Shown: in pieces, positions 10,796-20,887 of the stretch
Layout of the letters: each line of letters starts with the position of its first letter
Numbering within the stretch: the first letter of the stretch is position 1
Assembly (NCBI GenBank): GCA_023375785.1
Contig: SZWC01015046.1
Location: forward strand, 43,184-71,548
Source of the DNA: Penium margaritaceum
Taxonomy: Eukaryota; Streptophyta; Zygnematophyceae; Desmidiales; Peniaceae
Direction: 5' to 3'
Length of the DNA: 28,365 nucleotides
Translations under genes and position numbers: made by a program
The notes under the pieces: model-generated
What the model was told of the DNA's origin: nothing
Seen by the model: only the letters and a program-made list of their open reading frames with translations
The model's database searches: none

Positions 10796-11500
10796 TGTAG
10801 CGGGAGAGCCAATTTGGCCCTCCCACGTCGCATTAGCGAGCGGGTAGTTCACAACCACCCCTCACTAATGCGAGGACTGGCCAGTGGCCAGCCACGTGCT
10901 GGCCGCTGGCCGGCTGGTGGTCGGCCAGCTGGGTGGCCGACGGCCTGTCAGACGAACGGCCGGCCACCCACCGGCAAGCCACCAGTCGCAGATCGAGCTG
11001 GTGGCTTGATCGGCGGCAAAGAGGCCACAAGGGCCTCGAGGGCGAGGCTCGTGGCCTCGCGCCCTCGCCCTCGCTCACCCTCCTCACCACGAGAGCGAGC
11101 GAGGACAAGGGATAGAGTGAGAGTGAGAGCAATGTGCGCATGAGAGGAGTCGGCGTGAAATCACCGACCGTTCCTCACACGCGATGATATCGCGCCGACG
11201 CATAGAAAATGAAACTCGAGTTCATTTAGGTTGAACTACGAGTTTCAAAACAAAAAAACAAGTGCGAACTCACGAGTTCAATGTAATAATTCCTCGTTTC
11301 GCACCCAAAACAAGGGGGCGAACCCCATTTCCATGAAATGGGGTTCCGGAGACCTAAAATATTCAAGTATCATGCATCGGTTGTTGATGACCATTGCCTC
11401 CAAGAGTGATGTGGAGGGGAAAACCCCTTGAGCAAGCTTTGGATGCCATTCTATAAACTCTGAAGACGACCTAAGTGCAAGAGCTATAGACATATACGTT
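10796..11500 (+). repeat. 3' LTR of the chromovirus (probably shortened)
   Basis: It begins TGTAGCGGGAG right after the polypurine tract and follows the 5' LTR in order. It is diverged, with about 16 changes in the first 110 bases by eye, many of them transitions. Clear similarity fades near 11500. A weak match at about 11610-11660 to 4651-4730 suggests the copy continues after an internal deletion. No paired target-site duplication was found. Confidence 0.82.
10826..10875. repeat. Nested palindrome in 3' LTR, eroded
   Basis: This is the counterpart of the 3326-3375 palindrome. The left arm has changes to GTCG, GCGGG and GTAG, and the right arm to CTCACTAATG, so pairing is weakened but still recognisable. 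Confidence 0.8.
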
Positions 11501-14116
11501 ACAAATGTAAAGCCACGTTTGGAGATGTAGGAATTTATGTTTGCAAGGGCTACGCCTGCGCAAACATTGAAAACCAAAAACCCCCAAATAGAGATTTGCG
11601 TGTGAAAAATAAGTGGGCAATCACACGATTGTAGTTCTTGCCACCGTGGGGTGCCACATAACCCTCCTCACCGTGCTCAGTTACTGATGTATGTTATTGA
11701 TTTGGCATGGAAAAGGACTTGGATATAGACATTTCATTTTTCAACTGTCTCATGTGGTAGGATTTCATTTGAACTCCGTTTTGATATCTACAAGTCATTG
11801 GTTGTGTGGATGTCATAACTATGATCCCCAAGAATTCATGTGATCAAACTCATTATTTATTCAATATATGGTGTTTTGCTACATTCGACCTGGGAGCCCT
11901 AACACTTCCACATGGGTAACACATTGTATGAAAGTGCATTGATTCCATCAAGACATCACATGCCTATACCATAGTTGAAGGCCTTGGTTAACAGTCCAAC
12001 ACAACTCTGGCTTCTCCGATTCATTCCCTACACAACCTCAACAAAAGATTGGAGTGAGTCACCTGGAGTTGATTGATATACCAAGAAACAACTTTGTCTA
12101 TGGAGGAAAAAGAAAAAAATCATCATTCATGAGTCACGATGCAAAAAACCAAGGATTGTAAGATACGAAAATAACAATGCAAAACTTGCAAAGTCATTAT
12201 TAGGCCATATAGCATATCCTACAAACTCATGGCTCCACATTTTTGTCTTTGCCCACCAGATTGACACTTTCCGGTCTAGGGAGAGGCATAGAGTAGGAAG
12301 CATGGGATAAAAATGGGTCATTCATGAAAAAAACCGACAACCACCAGTTCCAACAACTCGATTAGGAGGAGGATGAGCTCCAGACTTCAAGAGCACTGGT
12401 GCTTGTCCAAAAAATGCTCCTTTCACTTTGAAGCACAAAACTTGTTTAGATGTCTCGTAGCCATTTGACCTTCTGATATGCAAAGGGAATCAAGTTGTAT
12501 CCAAAACTGTTAAGATCAACACCAGAAAAAAACAATATCATTCGCTTCAGCTCTCTTAAGAGATGAACAGTAAACCAGTGGCTAAATATCAAGGACATCC
12601 AAGAAAAATATGAAGCCAAGAAAACCAACGTAACTACGAATGGCCATGATTCTTTTATTTTGGCATCGAGCATACTGCCTCTTCAGGTGCAAATCAAACA
12701 TAAAATCTCTCTCACTCCACCAAGATTGTACGACTAATCCGGGCAAACATCCATCACAAGCTTTGGCAAGTCGAGCAAAAGAAAGAGATACCCAACACAA
12801 GTGGCTACTTGCATGAGCATAACCGTCTGCCCTAGTACACTAGTTAGCTCACCAAACTCAATACTGAGAGCAATATCACCAACTATGTACTATGTTTTGA
12901 TACAACAATGACCTACAAAATCCGGTTTGATTTCAGCTAGCCATCTCCAACATCATAGAGTAACTATCGCAAATGATCATTCTTTGATAAAGATCACTCA
13001 TCTCATTGCTGATGTCAGATACTTTACCAATGAGGGAGTCAAAGGCCACAATGTTTACTGTGGTAGAGAAAGGCTTAAGTCAGGGGGAACTCACCTTTGA
13101 TGAAAACCGGCTCATTGGAACAAGAAGATATGGTAATATGTTGGAACGGCATCGTTTGACAATATTGTTAGAATTGGCAACAATTTGGAAAGTTGGGAGG
13201 AGCATATACATGAAAAAGAGGTTGTGAACGGTGAAACTCCTACATGTCAAGGCCCTATATTATCAAATGATTACTGAAACAATTGAGTTCGGCCAAGATA
13301 GGGATTCATCGAAACTTATTTCTGATTTTGTTACCACAAAAAAAAGTTGAAGATAATATATCATGGCCACTTATTACATCACTTGTTTAAGGCTGTTCTC
13401 ACGTTTCCATTTTGTCAAAGCCTTGTAAAGATGTCGTGTCTAATTCGGTGTGAGTTCGGTGTGTTTGATCACATGACCATTTTATGGAGAGGAGCACATC
13501 CAATAAACTCAATAATCAGACCGGCTTTAGACCATATGAAATTAAGATTCAACAACGTAACGGCTTTGGAGTGACAGTAAAAAATCTTCCATGGAACTTA
13601 ATGTAATGGCACTATCCAAAATGATTGCACACGTGGAATTGTGTATCTTTACTCCATAGATAGAAGAAATTATCTTCTATTGATCCAGTGACCCTTGAGT
13701 AAGGGTCCACAACGGGTCCGTTTCCGGAATCCCCTGAAGTTAGACTCGGATCCATGAGTCTGGGTCCAGCTCCAGACGTGGATTGAGTTATGATTAATCA
13801 TGTCATTTTCATACAATAGCGTACATATATTGAAAACGTATAGTATATTCACACCTTGGATGTTTACTAAGGTTAATACACTTCTAAGACCATGACTTTA
13901 TTTGTGAACAAAATGGTAGTACGTTTAGAAATATTCTTTGTCTCATTTTTTCATATGCATCAGCGATGACTTTGTTTCTTAGAGAACTTGATCGATGGAC
14001 TTACCTCAATTTTCAGGTCACGACACATGCGACATTAACCTAAGCCTTTGAAATTCCATGTCGATGGTATCCCCTCGCCTTGATTTTTGAGAGAGTATTG
14101 TTGTGAGGAATTTGGA
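11501..14116. other. AT-rich unassigned region
   Basis: No known family is recognised. Three minus-strand frames (12127-12321, 12446-12673, 12582-12800) lie close together in different frames. They contain words such as FARLAKACDGCLPGLVVQSW and HLKRQYARCQNKRIMAIRSY, so they could be pieces of a decayed coding sequence, but I cannot name it. Two plus-strand frames (13006-13227, 13347-13574) are likewise unplaced. Around 13680-13790 the word GGGTCC recurs, and AGACTC/GAGTCT can pair. Confidence 0.4.
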
Positions 14117-14660
14117 GGGCGAGGTATTGGGTCGATGTGGAGTCACCTCTCCCTCCAAATCCCCCGAGTGTATCGGGGGAGTGTATTGGGATGTGTAGCT
14201 GGAATACAAAGAAAATAAACACTTGTGTATTATCCATACTTTGTCTCTGCAAAATAAACAAGTGCATTAAAGTACCAACCTCCCAATACACTCTCCAATA
14301 CACCCTCCCAATACTCTTGTGACTTTGGGAGGGAGGCGTCGAGCTGGGATGAGTACCTGGTACATAAACAAAAAATCACTTGTGTATTTTCCATGCTTCA
14401 TCTCTGCATAAAATACAAGTGCATGAAATTACCAACCCTTCAATACACTCTCCAATACACTGTCCCAATGCACTTCTCTTTGGAGAGAGGCGGGAAGACG
14501 TTGAGCCCCCCTTCAAAAATCCCCCAAGTGTATTGGGGGAGTGTATTGGGATGTGTAGCTGGTACACAGGGAAAACGAGACTTGTGTGTTTTCATACTTT
14601 ATCTCCGCAGAATACACAAGTGCATGAAAATACCAACCCCTTACTACCCTCACCAATATG
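14117..14660 (+). repeat. Array 1 of the ~200-bp dyad-symmetric repeat
   Basis: Three units share GGGATGTGTAGCTGG-like cores at 14191, 14349 and 14551. The spacings are 158 and 202; the short one reflects loss of about 44 bases (the CCCCCGAGTGTATCGGGGG part) from the middle unit. Each unit has inverted halves: GTGTATTGGG is mirrored by CCAATACAC, and CACTTGTGTATT by AATACACAAGTG. A unit could therefore fold back on itself. The same repeat recurs at 22157-22800. Confidence 0.85.
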
Positions 14661-15247
14661 TTGTTGAGAAAGAAGAAGTATAGCTTGAGAGGTTGATCGA
14701 GGATGGCAAAAGTTGAAGATGTTGATTGAGAAGGGACAGGAAAATGGCGAGGCCGGACAACACTTTCTAGCGACTGCGTCCGGCCGCCTTGCACACGATC
14801 ATGATGACCTGGAAGGGATGCTAACAATCCTAAACATCATCAACTGGCCATGTGTTTGGCCAAGAACAGAAGCTGCGATGTCCGAAATCCTCACCTGGGC
14901 AATTGTCGCGAATGCCCTACAAAACATCACACTATTTTCCACTCGACCAATACCTTACTACTTTAACATGACAGCATAAGCAAACGATAGAACTACCATG
15001 GCTCCCATGCAGTGCTGGGTCTCGTCATTCTAGCCCTTAGTTGGATTATCAAGGTGTGATATACAAAATCTACACCTGGGCAATTGTCACAAATGCCCGA
15101 CACGCATGTCACTATTTTCTACTCGACCAATACTTTACTACTTGAACATGACAACAAAAACAAAAAATAGAACTCCCATGGCTCCCATGCAGTGCTGGGT
15201 CTTTCCATTCTATTCCTTAGTTGTGGTGTCAAGCTGTTCAAGTGTGT
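14661..15247. repeat. Spacer with a 181-bp direct duplication
   Basis: About 14880-15050 and 15061-15231 are direct repeats offset by 181 bases. Both contain CACCTGGGCAATTGTC (14892 and 15073), CTCGACCAATAC and GGCTCCCATGCAGTGCTGGG. They have drifted at many sites. An 88-codon plus-strand frame (14713-14979) overlaps the first copy; I see no motif in it and regard it as unproven. Confidence 0.8.
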
Positions 15248-15345
15248 TGAGGATGATGATGAGGATGGTGGTGATGACGATGATGATGACGAGGAAGATG
15301 ACGATGACGATTGCAAAGACGAGAACGATGACGATGATGAAGGCA
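15248..15345 (+). repeat. GAT/GAC-rich tract (acidic-coding)
   Basis: Imperfect GAT, GAC and GAG triplets would encode an Asp/Glu run on the plus strand (frame 15192-15410). The composition is that of a decayed trinucleotide microsatellite. A real acidic protein segment cannot be excluded, but nothing flanking it is recognisable. Confidence 0.75.
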
Positions 15346-15461
15346 GGAAGTGGAGGGGGGTAACTGCAGTTGCTGATGGACCTCGTTCAGTCTCTCTCGT
15401 GACTCATTGAGACTAGTCTCCTACTCAAAGGTGTTCATGGAACTCGAAACGCAATGGTAGA

Positions 15462-16768
15462 CTAGAGCCACTCAGAGGTGTAAGAAATCACGAAATGAAG
15501 AGCCTTGATAGAGCGGCTGGAGATGGAGGAATTTGTAAGACTGTAGGTAGTGGTGAGGGGAGGGAATTTGCGGACGAGAGTGATCAATTGATGATGAAGA
15601 TCGGTCAAGGCGGGTGGAGAAACGGATGATTCAAGAGAAGGCGGAGGCGTAAGGTAGGCCGATGCAGGGGAAGAGGACAGAAGACGAGAGGCACGATTAA
15701 GAAGTTGGAGGGCCCATTTTCGAGCACAAGCGGACACCGGGAGTGAAGAGGAGGACAGAGGGGGGAGGGATGAGAGAGAAGAGGATGTGGAGGATGGAGG
15801 TGGTGGCAGGGCTGGAGGAGTAGGAGGCAAGGAATGAGTAGAGGAGAGAGGAGAGGAGGGTGGGGTGGTGAGAGGCGAGGATGGGGTGTAAGTGGCATGT
15901 CGAAGAGGAGGGAGAAGAGGGGGAAGAGTGGGAGTGAAGGTGGTGTTAGCTGATGGGGGTGAAGAGGGAGTTGTGGAGGCGATGGGGGAGGAAGGAGATG
16001 AGGGAGAGGCCTCAGGAGAGTGGGAGAGATTGAGGATGGAGATGGGAGAGGGGGTGGCGAGAGGGGAGGATGTTTGGAGAAGAGGAGAGGCGATGTCCGT
16101 GGAGCAGGTTGAGACGGAGAGCGAGGGGTGGGGAGGGGTTGGACAATGAGGAGATGACTGGGTTGGGATGGACAAGATGACAGCAAGGGTATTGAGAATG
16201 TGGTGGGCAGCGTCAGGAGAGATATAGCAGGCACGAGGAGGAGAGGACGTAAGTCGGATGACATCGGTAAGTACATTCACAGCCGAGAGAAGGGACGAAG
16301 GGCATGACGATGTATGAAGGGTTGCTAGGCTAGCAACCTGTGCCGCGAGAGCAGGTAGGCGAGGGAGAAGACTGCGAGGGGAAAAGGACAAAGGGGACAC
16401 ATCGCGAAGACCACGAGGGACCCACAGGGGAGGGCGACACGGACATTGTTGCCAGACGTGAGTAAAGGAGGCACTGTAGAAGTAGGTTAGGGGATGAGGT
16501 GAAGAGGGTGTAGATAGACGCGGGCTGCAAGGACAAGGAAGGAGAGGCGACGGGATGAAGAACGGGTCGGGGATGAGGGCAGTCGGCAAGGAGGGAGGAA
16601 AGGGAAGGACTGCACAGTGAGGGGAAGAGGATAGAGAGGGGAAATGGGAAACGGGCAGTGAGAGGAGGGAAGGAAGAGTGTAAACAAAGGAGGATGTCAT
16701 GGTAGAGAGGAGGGAAGAGGAGAGTGAGAGGAAGAACACGGAGGACAAGAGAGGAAGGGGAAGAGAGG

Positions 16769-16802
<34 letters not shown>

Positions 16803-16988
16803 TTGAAGGAGGGGAAGAGAGGAAGGGAAGGAGGGGGAGGGTTGAGTGAGATACCAAGGGGGGGAGGAGAGAGGAATGAAGAGGACCCAAGGTATGGAGG
16901 GACGAGGATGGGAGTGAGGGAGAGAAGGGGAGGGGAGGGGAGGGGTGGTCCTATGTGGCATAACTACGAGCTCCGCGACTCCCAACAA
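15462..16988 (-). CDS. Long Ser/Pro/Leu-rich open frame of uncertain reality
   Basis: This 508-codon minus-strand frame has a first ATG at about 16961. Most of it is Ser/Pro/Leu low complexity, dictated by a purine-rich plus strand that rarely forms stop triplets, so its length alone proves little. Two stretches of ordinary composition also stay open in the same frame. One is 16150-16460, with HVWQQCPCRPPLWVPRGLRD and helical words ALAAQVASLATL and HHILNTLAVILS. The other is 15462-15740, with CARKWALQLLNRASRLLSSS and LHHQLITLVRKFPPLTTTYS. Their helix-loop style faintly recalls the helical linkers of REJ/GAIN-type extracellular proteins, but I do not assign a family. No introns or signals were found. 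It could be an exon of a low-complexity protein or chance. Confidence 0.3.
16765..16802. repeat. (GA)n microsatellite
   Basis: A run of GA dinucleotides is interrupted once by GC near its end. Similar GA runs follow the N gap at 18290-18360. Confidence 0.9.
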
Positions 16989-17070
16989 TGGGTCTCATCG
17001 TCTTTTGCAACAAAATAGCATAATAAACAAAAATTACAAAAATGAGGGAGGGAAAAGAAAAAGGAACACT

Positions 17071-17206
17071 GGAGACGACGATGCCGGTGTTGGAGATGAT
17101 GAAAATGACGATGGTGATGACAAGGAGGAAGTTGATGATGAGGACGATGAGGATGCCAATGACGAGGACGGAGATGATGATGATGATGATGATGGCGAGA
17201 TGATAG
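17071..17206 (+). repeat. Second GAT/GAC-rich tract (acidic-coding)
   Basis: Imperfect GAT/GAC/GAG triplets end in a run of seven GAT (GAY) codons and would encode Asp/Glu on the plus strand in the frame 16945-17214. It has the same orientation and style as 15248-15345. Confidence 0.8.
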
Positions 17207-17717
17207 AGGGGTAGCGTTGATGGTAAGAAATGGTTGGGGATGGAGGTGATGGTGAAGGCGAAGATAACAACTGTGAGGATGATGTGGAGGAAGAGGCGGA
17301 CGAAGCGGGAGGAGGGAGAGAGAGGCAAAAGTAAGAGAAAAAATAGGTGGAAGGATAGGAGTGAGGAAGAGACTGAGGGGGGGATGGGAGCGAGGGAGAG
17401 GAGAAGAAAAGGAGGGGGGGATCAAGAAAGAGGGAAAGTGAGGACAAGGTTGGAGAGAGGAGGGAGAACAAGATCAAGGGAGAGAGGGAGGGAGGACGGG
17501 ATCGAAGAAGAGGAGGAGGGAGGACGGGATGGAGAAAGAGGAGGGAGGCAGCGATCGAGGGAGAGAGGGATGAGAGGGGACAAGAACAAGGTGGAGAGGG
17601 AGGTAGAGGGACTGATGTGATCAAGGGAGGGAGGGAGGATAGAAGCGAGGAGGGAGGATGGGATAAAGGGAGAGGGGAGGGAGTGAAGATGGGAGCGAGG
17701 GAGAGAGGGGGGGTGGG

Positions 17718-18289
17718 NNNNNNNNNNNNNNNNNNNNNNNNNNNNNNNNNNNNNNNNNNNNNNNNNNNNNNNNNNNNNNNNNNNNNNNNNNNNNNNNNNN
17801 NNNNNNNNNNNNNNNNNNNNNNNNNNNNNNNNNNNNNNNNNNNNNNNNNNNNNNNNNNNNNNNNNNNNNNNNNNNNNNNNNNNNNNNNNNNNNNNNNNNN
17901 NNNNNNNNNNNNNNNNNNNNNNNNNNNNNNNNNNNNNNNNNNNNNNNNNNNNNNNNNNNNNNNNNNNNNNNNNNNNNNNNNNNNNNNNNNNNNNNNNNNN
18001 NNNNNNNNNNNNNNNNNNNNNNNNNNNNNNNNNNNNNNNNNNNNNNNNNNNNNNNNNNNNNNNNNNNNNNNNNNNNNNNNNNNNNNNNNNNNNNNNNNNN
18101 NNNNNNNNNNNNNNNNNNNNNNNNNNNNNNNNNNNNNNNNNNNNNNNNNNNNNNNNNNNNNNNNNNNNNNNNNNNNNNNNNNNNNNNNNNNNNNNNNNNN
18201 NNNNNNNNNNNNNNNNNNNNNNNNNNNNNNNNNNNNNNNNNNNNNNNNNNNNNNNNNNNNNNNNNNNNNNNNNNNNNNNNNNNNNNNNN
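17718..18289. other. Assembly gap (572 N)
   Basis: There are 572 N bases inside the purine-rich block, with (GA)-type sequence on both sides. The real length and content are unknown. Confidence 0.99.
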
Positions 18290-18555
18290 CGAGAGAGAGG
18301 GAGGAAGAGAAAGAGAGAGTGAGAGAGAGAGAGAGAGAGGGAAGAGAGGGTGGGAGAGAGAGAGGAGGGAGAGAAGGGGAGGGAGGGCAGGGGTGAGGGT
18401 GGGATCAAGAGATGCGGGGAGAAGTGGGTTGGGGAGGGGGCTGATTGGGGGGAGGGAGGAAGAGAGAGGGGGATGGAGAGAGAGAGAGAGAGGGAGTGGA
18501 AGAGGGGCGGAGAGAGAGAGGGAGGGAGGGAGGGGGAGAGAGAGGGGGGGGAGGG

Positions 18556-18676
18556 GACGAACGGACGGACGGACGGACGGACGGATGGAAGGATGAACTG
18601 ACAGACAGATGGACGGACAGACGGACAGACGGACGTTTGGACGGACGGACGGACGGATGGATGCATGGATGGACGG
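18556..18676. repeat. (ACGG/ACAG)n tetranucleotide microsatellite
   Basis: Perfect ACGG repeats are followed by interrupted ACAG, ATGG and ACGG units. They encode an Arg-Thr-Asp-Gly periodic peptide in plus-strand frames, which is not a real protein. Confidence 0.9.
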
Positions 18677-18980
18677 TCGGGGAGGGGGAGGCAGAGGGAG
18701 AAAGAGAAGGATGAGAGGACGGACGAAGGAGGGAGGGATGAAGAAGGAAGAGAGAGAAGGAGAGATGGGGGAGGAAAGGGAGGAGGGAGGGAAGTGGAAG
18801 AAGAGGAAAGGGAGGGAGGAGGGACAGGAAGAGGGAGGGGGAGAGGAAGGAAGAGAGGAGGGAGGGAGAGATTGAGGGAGAGAGGGAGCGGGGAAGGAAG
18901 GAAGGAGGGAGGGAGGGGGGTGGAGAGGGGTCAGATGGGATGGAGGGAAGGAGGGATAGGGATGGACAGGAGTAGAGGGG

Positions 18981-19216
18981 GGGGGAATGAACATCCTCCG
19001 TATATACAACAGAGCAGGACAAGAACAGTTGTTAACGGCTTCTTTTCGCAAGTCGTACGCGTTAGCGATAGAATCGCCTTATTAGGGGCGGCTCGACTTT
19101 GATGCAACGGTTGTGTCCAGTTGACCGTTTTACCGAAATGGGTTCGAGGGATCTGAACCCATGCGGAGAACTCGGATTATCCGAAGACCTTGTCGGGGTC
19201 ATTTCTTCTCCTGACA
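18981..19216 (-). repeat. Partial 3' LTR of the gag-only element
   Basis: It is collinear and equal in length with 21921-22156, with 16 differences in 236 bases and no indels. Similarity stops abruptly at 18981, where the G/A-rich block starts, so the LTR's inner-to-outer order is truncated at its far end. Confidence 0.9.
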
Positions 19217-19224
19217 GCCCCCCT
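19217..19224 (-). promoter_or_regulatory. Polypurine tract of the gag-only element
   Basis: The minus strand reads AGGGGGGC directly against TGTCAGG, the start of the 3' LTR. It is short but positioned as required for plus-strand priming. Confidence 0.75.
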
Positions 19225-19256
19225 GAGTCCGACAAGGTACAAGATCCTGATTGCTT

Positions 19257-19975
19257 TAGAGAGCAATAGTATCCCGGTGGCGTTGTCTCATGGGAGGAGT
19301 CTCCACTCGACGGAGGGATCTTACGATCTCGTTGCAGAGATTTGGATTCCACGCTGCTGCCACCAAAGTGTGCCACATAGCTGCAACCGGTGACACTTCA
19401 TCGATGATTTTGTGGTAGACAGGATGGGTGGTGCGGCGAAGGCATTTCTTGATGTCTTGAAGGGTTGTTGTGCAGGCCTGTGGAGGACATCCAGGATTGT
19501 CATAAACTCCTTCTAAAAAGAGGGAGAGCTGATACCCGTGGAGAAATGACTATTGTGTTTTGATTTGTATTCCACCATACCAGTAGTGGATGTTGTCTCC
19601 GAACTGATCAATTTCTGGGATGTGTGTCCAATCGAGGGTATGTACTGCCATGTTTGATGCTTGTAGAAAAAGGGGAGGGTGTGTGGCAGTTTTGTGGGTG
19701 ATTCTATCACCCTGGACTGAGTGGGGTGGAGAAGAACGCAGACGAGGGAGTTGATGGCGGTGCTGGTAAGGAGAAGCCTGGATAGTGGAAGGATGGTGGG
19801 AGTTGTCAGGAGGCGGTGGTAGAAACAGTTGCTGATAGAACAATGAAGCAATAAGTTTGGAGGAGACTGGGGAGTAGGACAGTGAGGATGGTTGCGGATA
19901 GGAATAAGGACTTTGGAGAGGCTGAAGGAGGAATCGGGACCGGAGGAAGGTAGGAGGGAAGAGGCAGGTGAACAA
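19257..19975 (-). pseudogene. gag: Copia-type gag fragment with one in-frame stop
   Basis: One minus-strand frame runs from 19975 to a stop near 19257, broken only by TAG at 19550. Its first two thirds are Ser/Pro rich. The end carries Copia gag features: IPEIDQFGDNIHYWYGG (the family's F-G-NY--W word), then LFLEGVYDNP, then KIIDEVSPVAAMWHTLVAA, matching the conserved A--MW--L helix. No CCHC knuckle follows. The frame stops about 30 bases before the polypurine tract, so only the N-terminal half of a Copia gag is present. Gag would package the RNA. Whether this fragment was ever functional in the element is inference. Confidence 0.65.
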
Positions 19976-19980
19976 CGGAA

Positions 19981-20640
19981 CTTAGTCCGCGTGTGCTGAG
20001 GAAGTTTCAATGTGGGCCTTTGTCGTTGTGGAGTGGGCAATATGATCGAGTGGATCCTTGTGCTGAGCAAACGATGAAGGTGGATGATGGCGGAGAAAAA
20101 CGCTTTGAGCAGTGAGGTGGGTGCAGGGGAGAGACCATGTGCGCTGAGGCAGTTTTGGCGTGGGCGCAGGTCGTCGTGACTCGAGCGATGTGACTGGACG
20201 GATCCTTGTGCCAGGCTGAAAACGAATCAGGGATGATGGCAGAGGAATGTTGAACTGCGAGGTGGGCGCAGGGGCGAGACCTCGTGCGCTGCTAAAAATA
20301 GAGGGATAGAATGCGGCAAGGAGAAGGCAGGTGCCAACGCGCCGCGAGAGATGTCCTACTGGCGTGGGTGCAGGCTGTTGCGAAGCGTGCAACTAGCTCG
20401 TGCAGATCCTTGTGCTGGCCACAGATACTGATGATGAGGAGGCGAAAGCTGATGATGACAGAGTGGGCGCAGGGGCGAACCGCGTGCGCTGCAGGAAGGT
20501 TCGGCGTGGGTGCAGGTCGTCGCGCAATGGGCGATGCGACCGGACAGATCCTTATACCGAGCGGAAAGTGATGCAGAGGCGGAGGAAGGCGGAGGCAGCT
20601 CATGACTGAGTGGGCGCACGGGCAAAACCACGTGTACTGC
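19981..20640 (-). repeat. ~147-bp tandem repeats inside the gag-only element
   Basis: Units carry GAGGTGGGCGCAGGG-like words at 20114, 20259, 20461 and 20608, and ATCCTTGTG-like words near 20054, 20202, 20404 and 20546. The spacing is about 142-148, with one longer interval of about 202. Frames within it on the minus strand repeat the words CPCAHS and RPAPTP. It is a variable internal region of the element, between primer binding site and gag. Confidence 0.8.
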
Positions 20641-20887
20641 GAGGCGATGGAGATAATGAATGAAGTTGATGAAAGGAGGGCGGCTCGGGTGAGGCAGGTG
20701 AGGCTGGAATGAGGAGGAAAGCTAGAATAGGCAGCAAGCGAGATGATGCGAGAACATGAGGAGGAGCTGATGATGATGCTGATGACGTGGCGAAAGAGGA
20801 AGATGGAGGTCGCGGCAGACAAAGGATGGCGAGAGAGGAGGCTCCGCGGTAGTGAGTGCGAGTGAGACAACCAATTACTTCTGCTTT

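Larger units (their letters stand above)
3296..11500 (+). mobile_element. Degenerate Ty3/gypsy chromovirus (LTR retrotransposon)
   Basis: Two direct repeats starting TGTAGCGGGAG, at 3296 and 10796, bracket a 7.5-kb interval. Along it I can read, in order, a gag CCHC knuckle (6670-6711), a retropepsin relic (about 7417), RT with YLDD (8357-8368), RNase H (8804 on), integrase with DDE residues (9600, 9783, 9891) and a chromodomain (to 10458). A polypurine tract touches the second LTR. This order defines the chromovirus branch of Ty3/gypsy. Stops and frameshifts occur in every domain, so the element is dead. The LTRs differ at about 16 of their first 110 bases by eye, so the insertion is old. 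The 3' limit is uncertain: LTR similarity is clear to about 11500. I could not fix a primer binding site or target-site duplication. Confidence 0.9.
15480..18985 (+). repeat. 3.5-kb purine-rich (G/A) low-complexity block
   Basis: The plus strand is strongly G and A rich from about 15480 to 16960 and from 17220 to 18985. It is made of GGGAGGGAG, GAGAGA and GAGGA words with few pyrimidines. It is interrupted by the GAT-rich tract at 17071-17206 and by an N gap. The long open frames on both strands here (Ser/Pro/Leu on minus, Arg/Glu/Gly on plus) are composition artefacts. Mirror-symmetric purine tracts can form triplex DNA. Confidence 0.9.

Noticed and set aside
11533..11540. ATTTATGT shared with the 5' flank (3288-3295) as target-site duplication
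   Set aside because: The copy is not preceded by a CA LTR end, is longer than the usual 5 bases and is AT-rich, so chance is likely.
14117..14660. CRISPR-like array
   Set aside because: Repeats are ~200 bp, similar over their whole length with no unique spacers, in eukaryotic context without cas genes.
18556..18676. Arg-Thr-Asp-Gly repeat peptide on the plus strand
   Set aside because: It is a direct translation of a tetranucleotide microsatellite in all frames.
17422..19051. Very long minus-strand frames crossing the N gap
   Set aside because: They are Ser/Pro/Leu translations of purine-rich sequence and N bases; there is no ordinary-composition segment to support coding.
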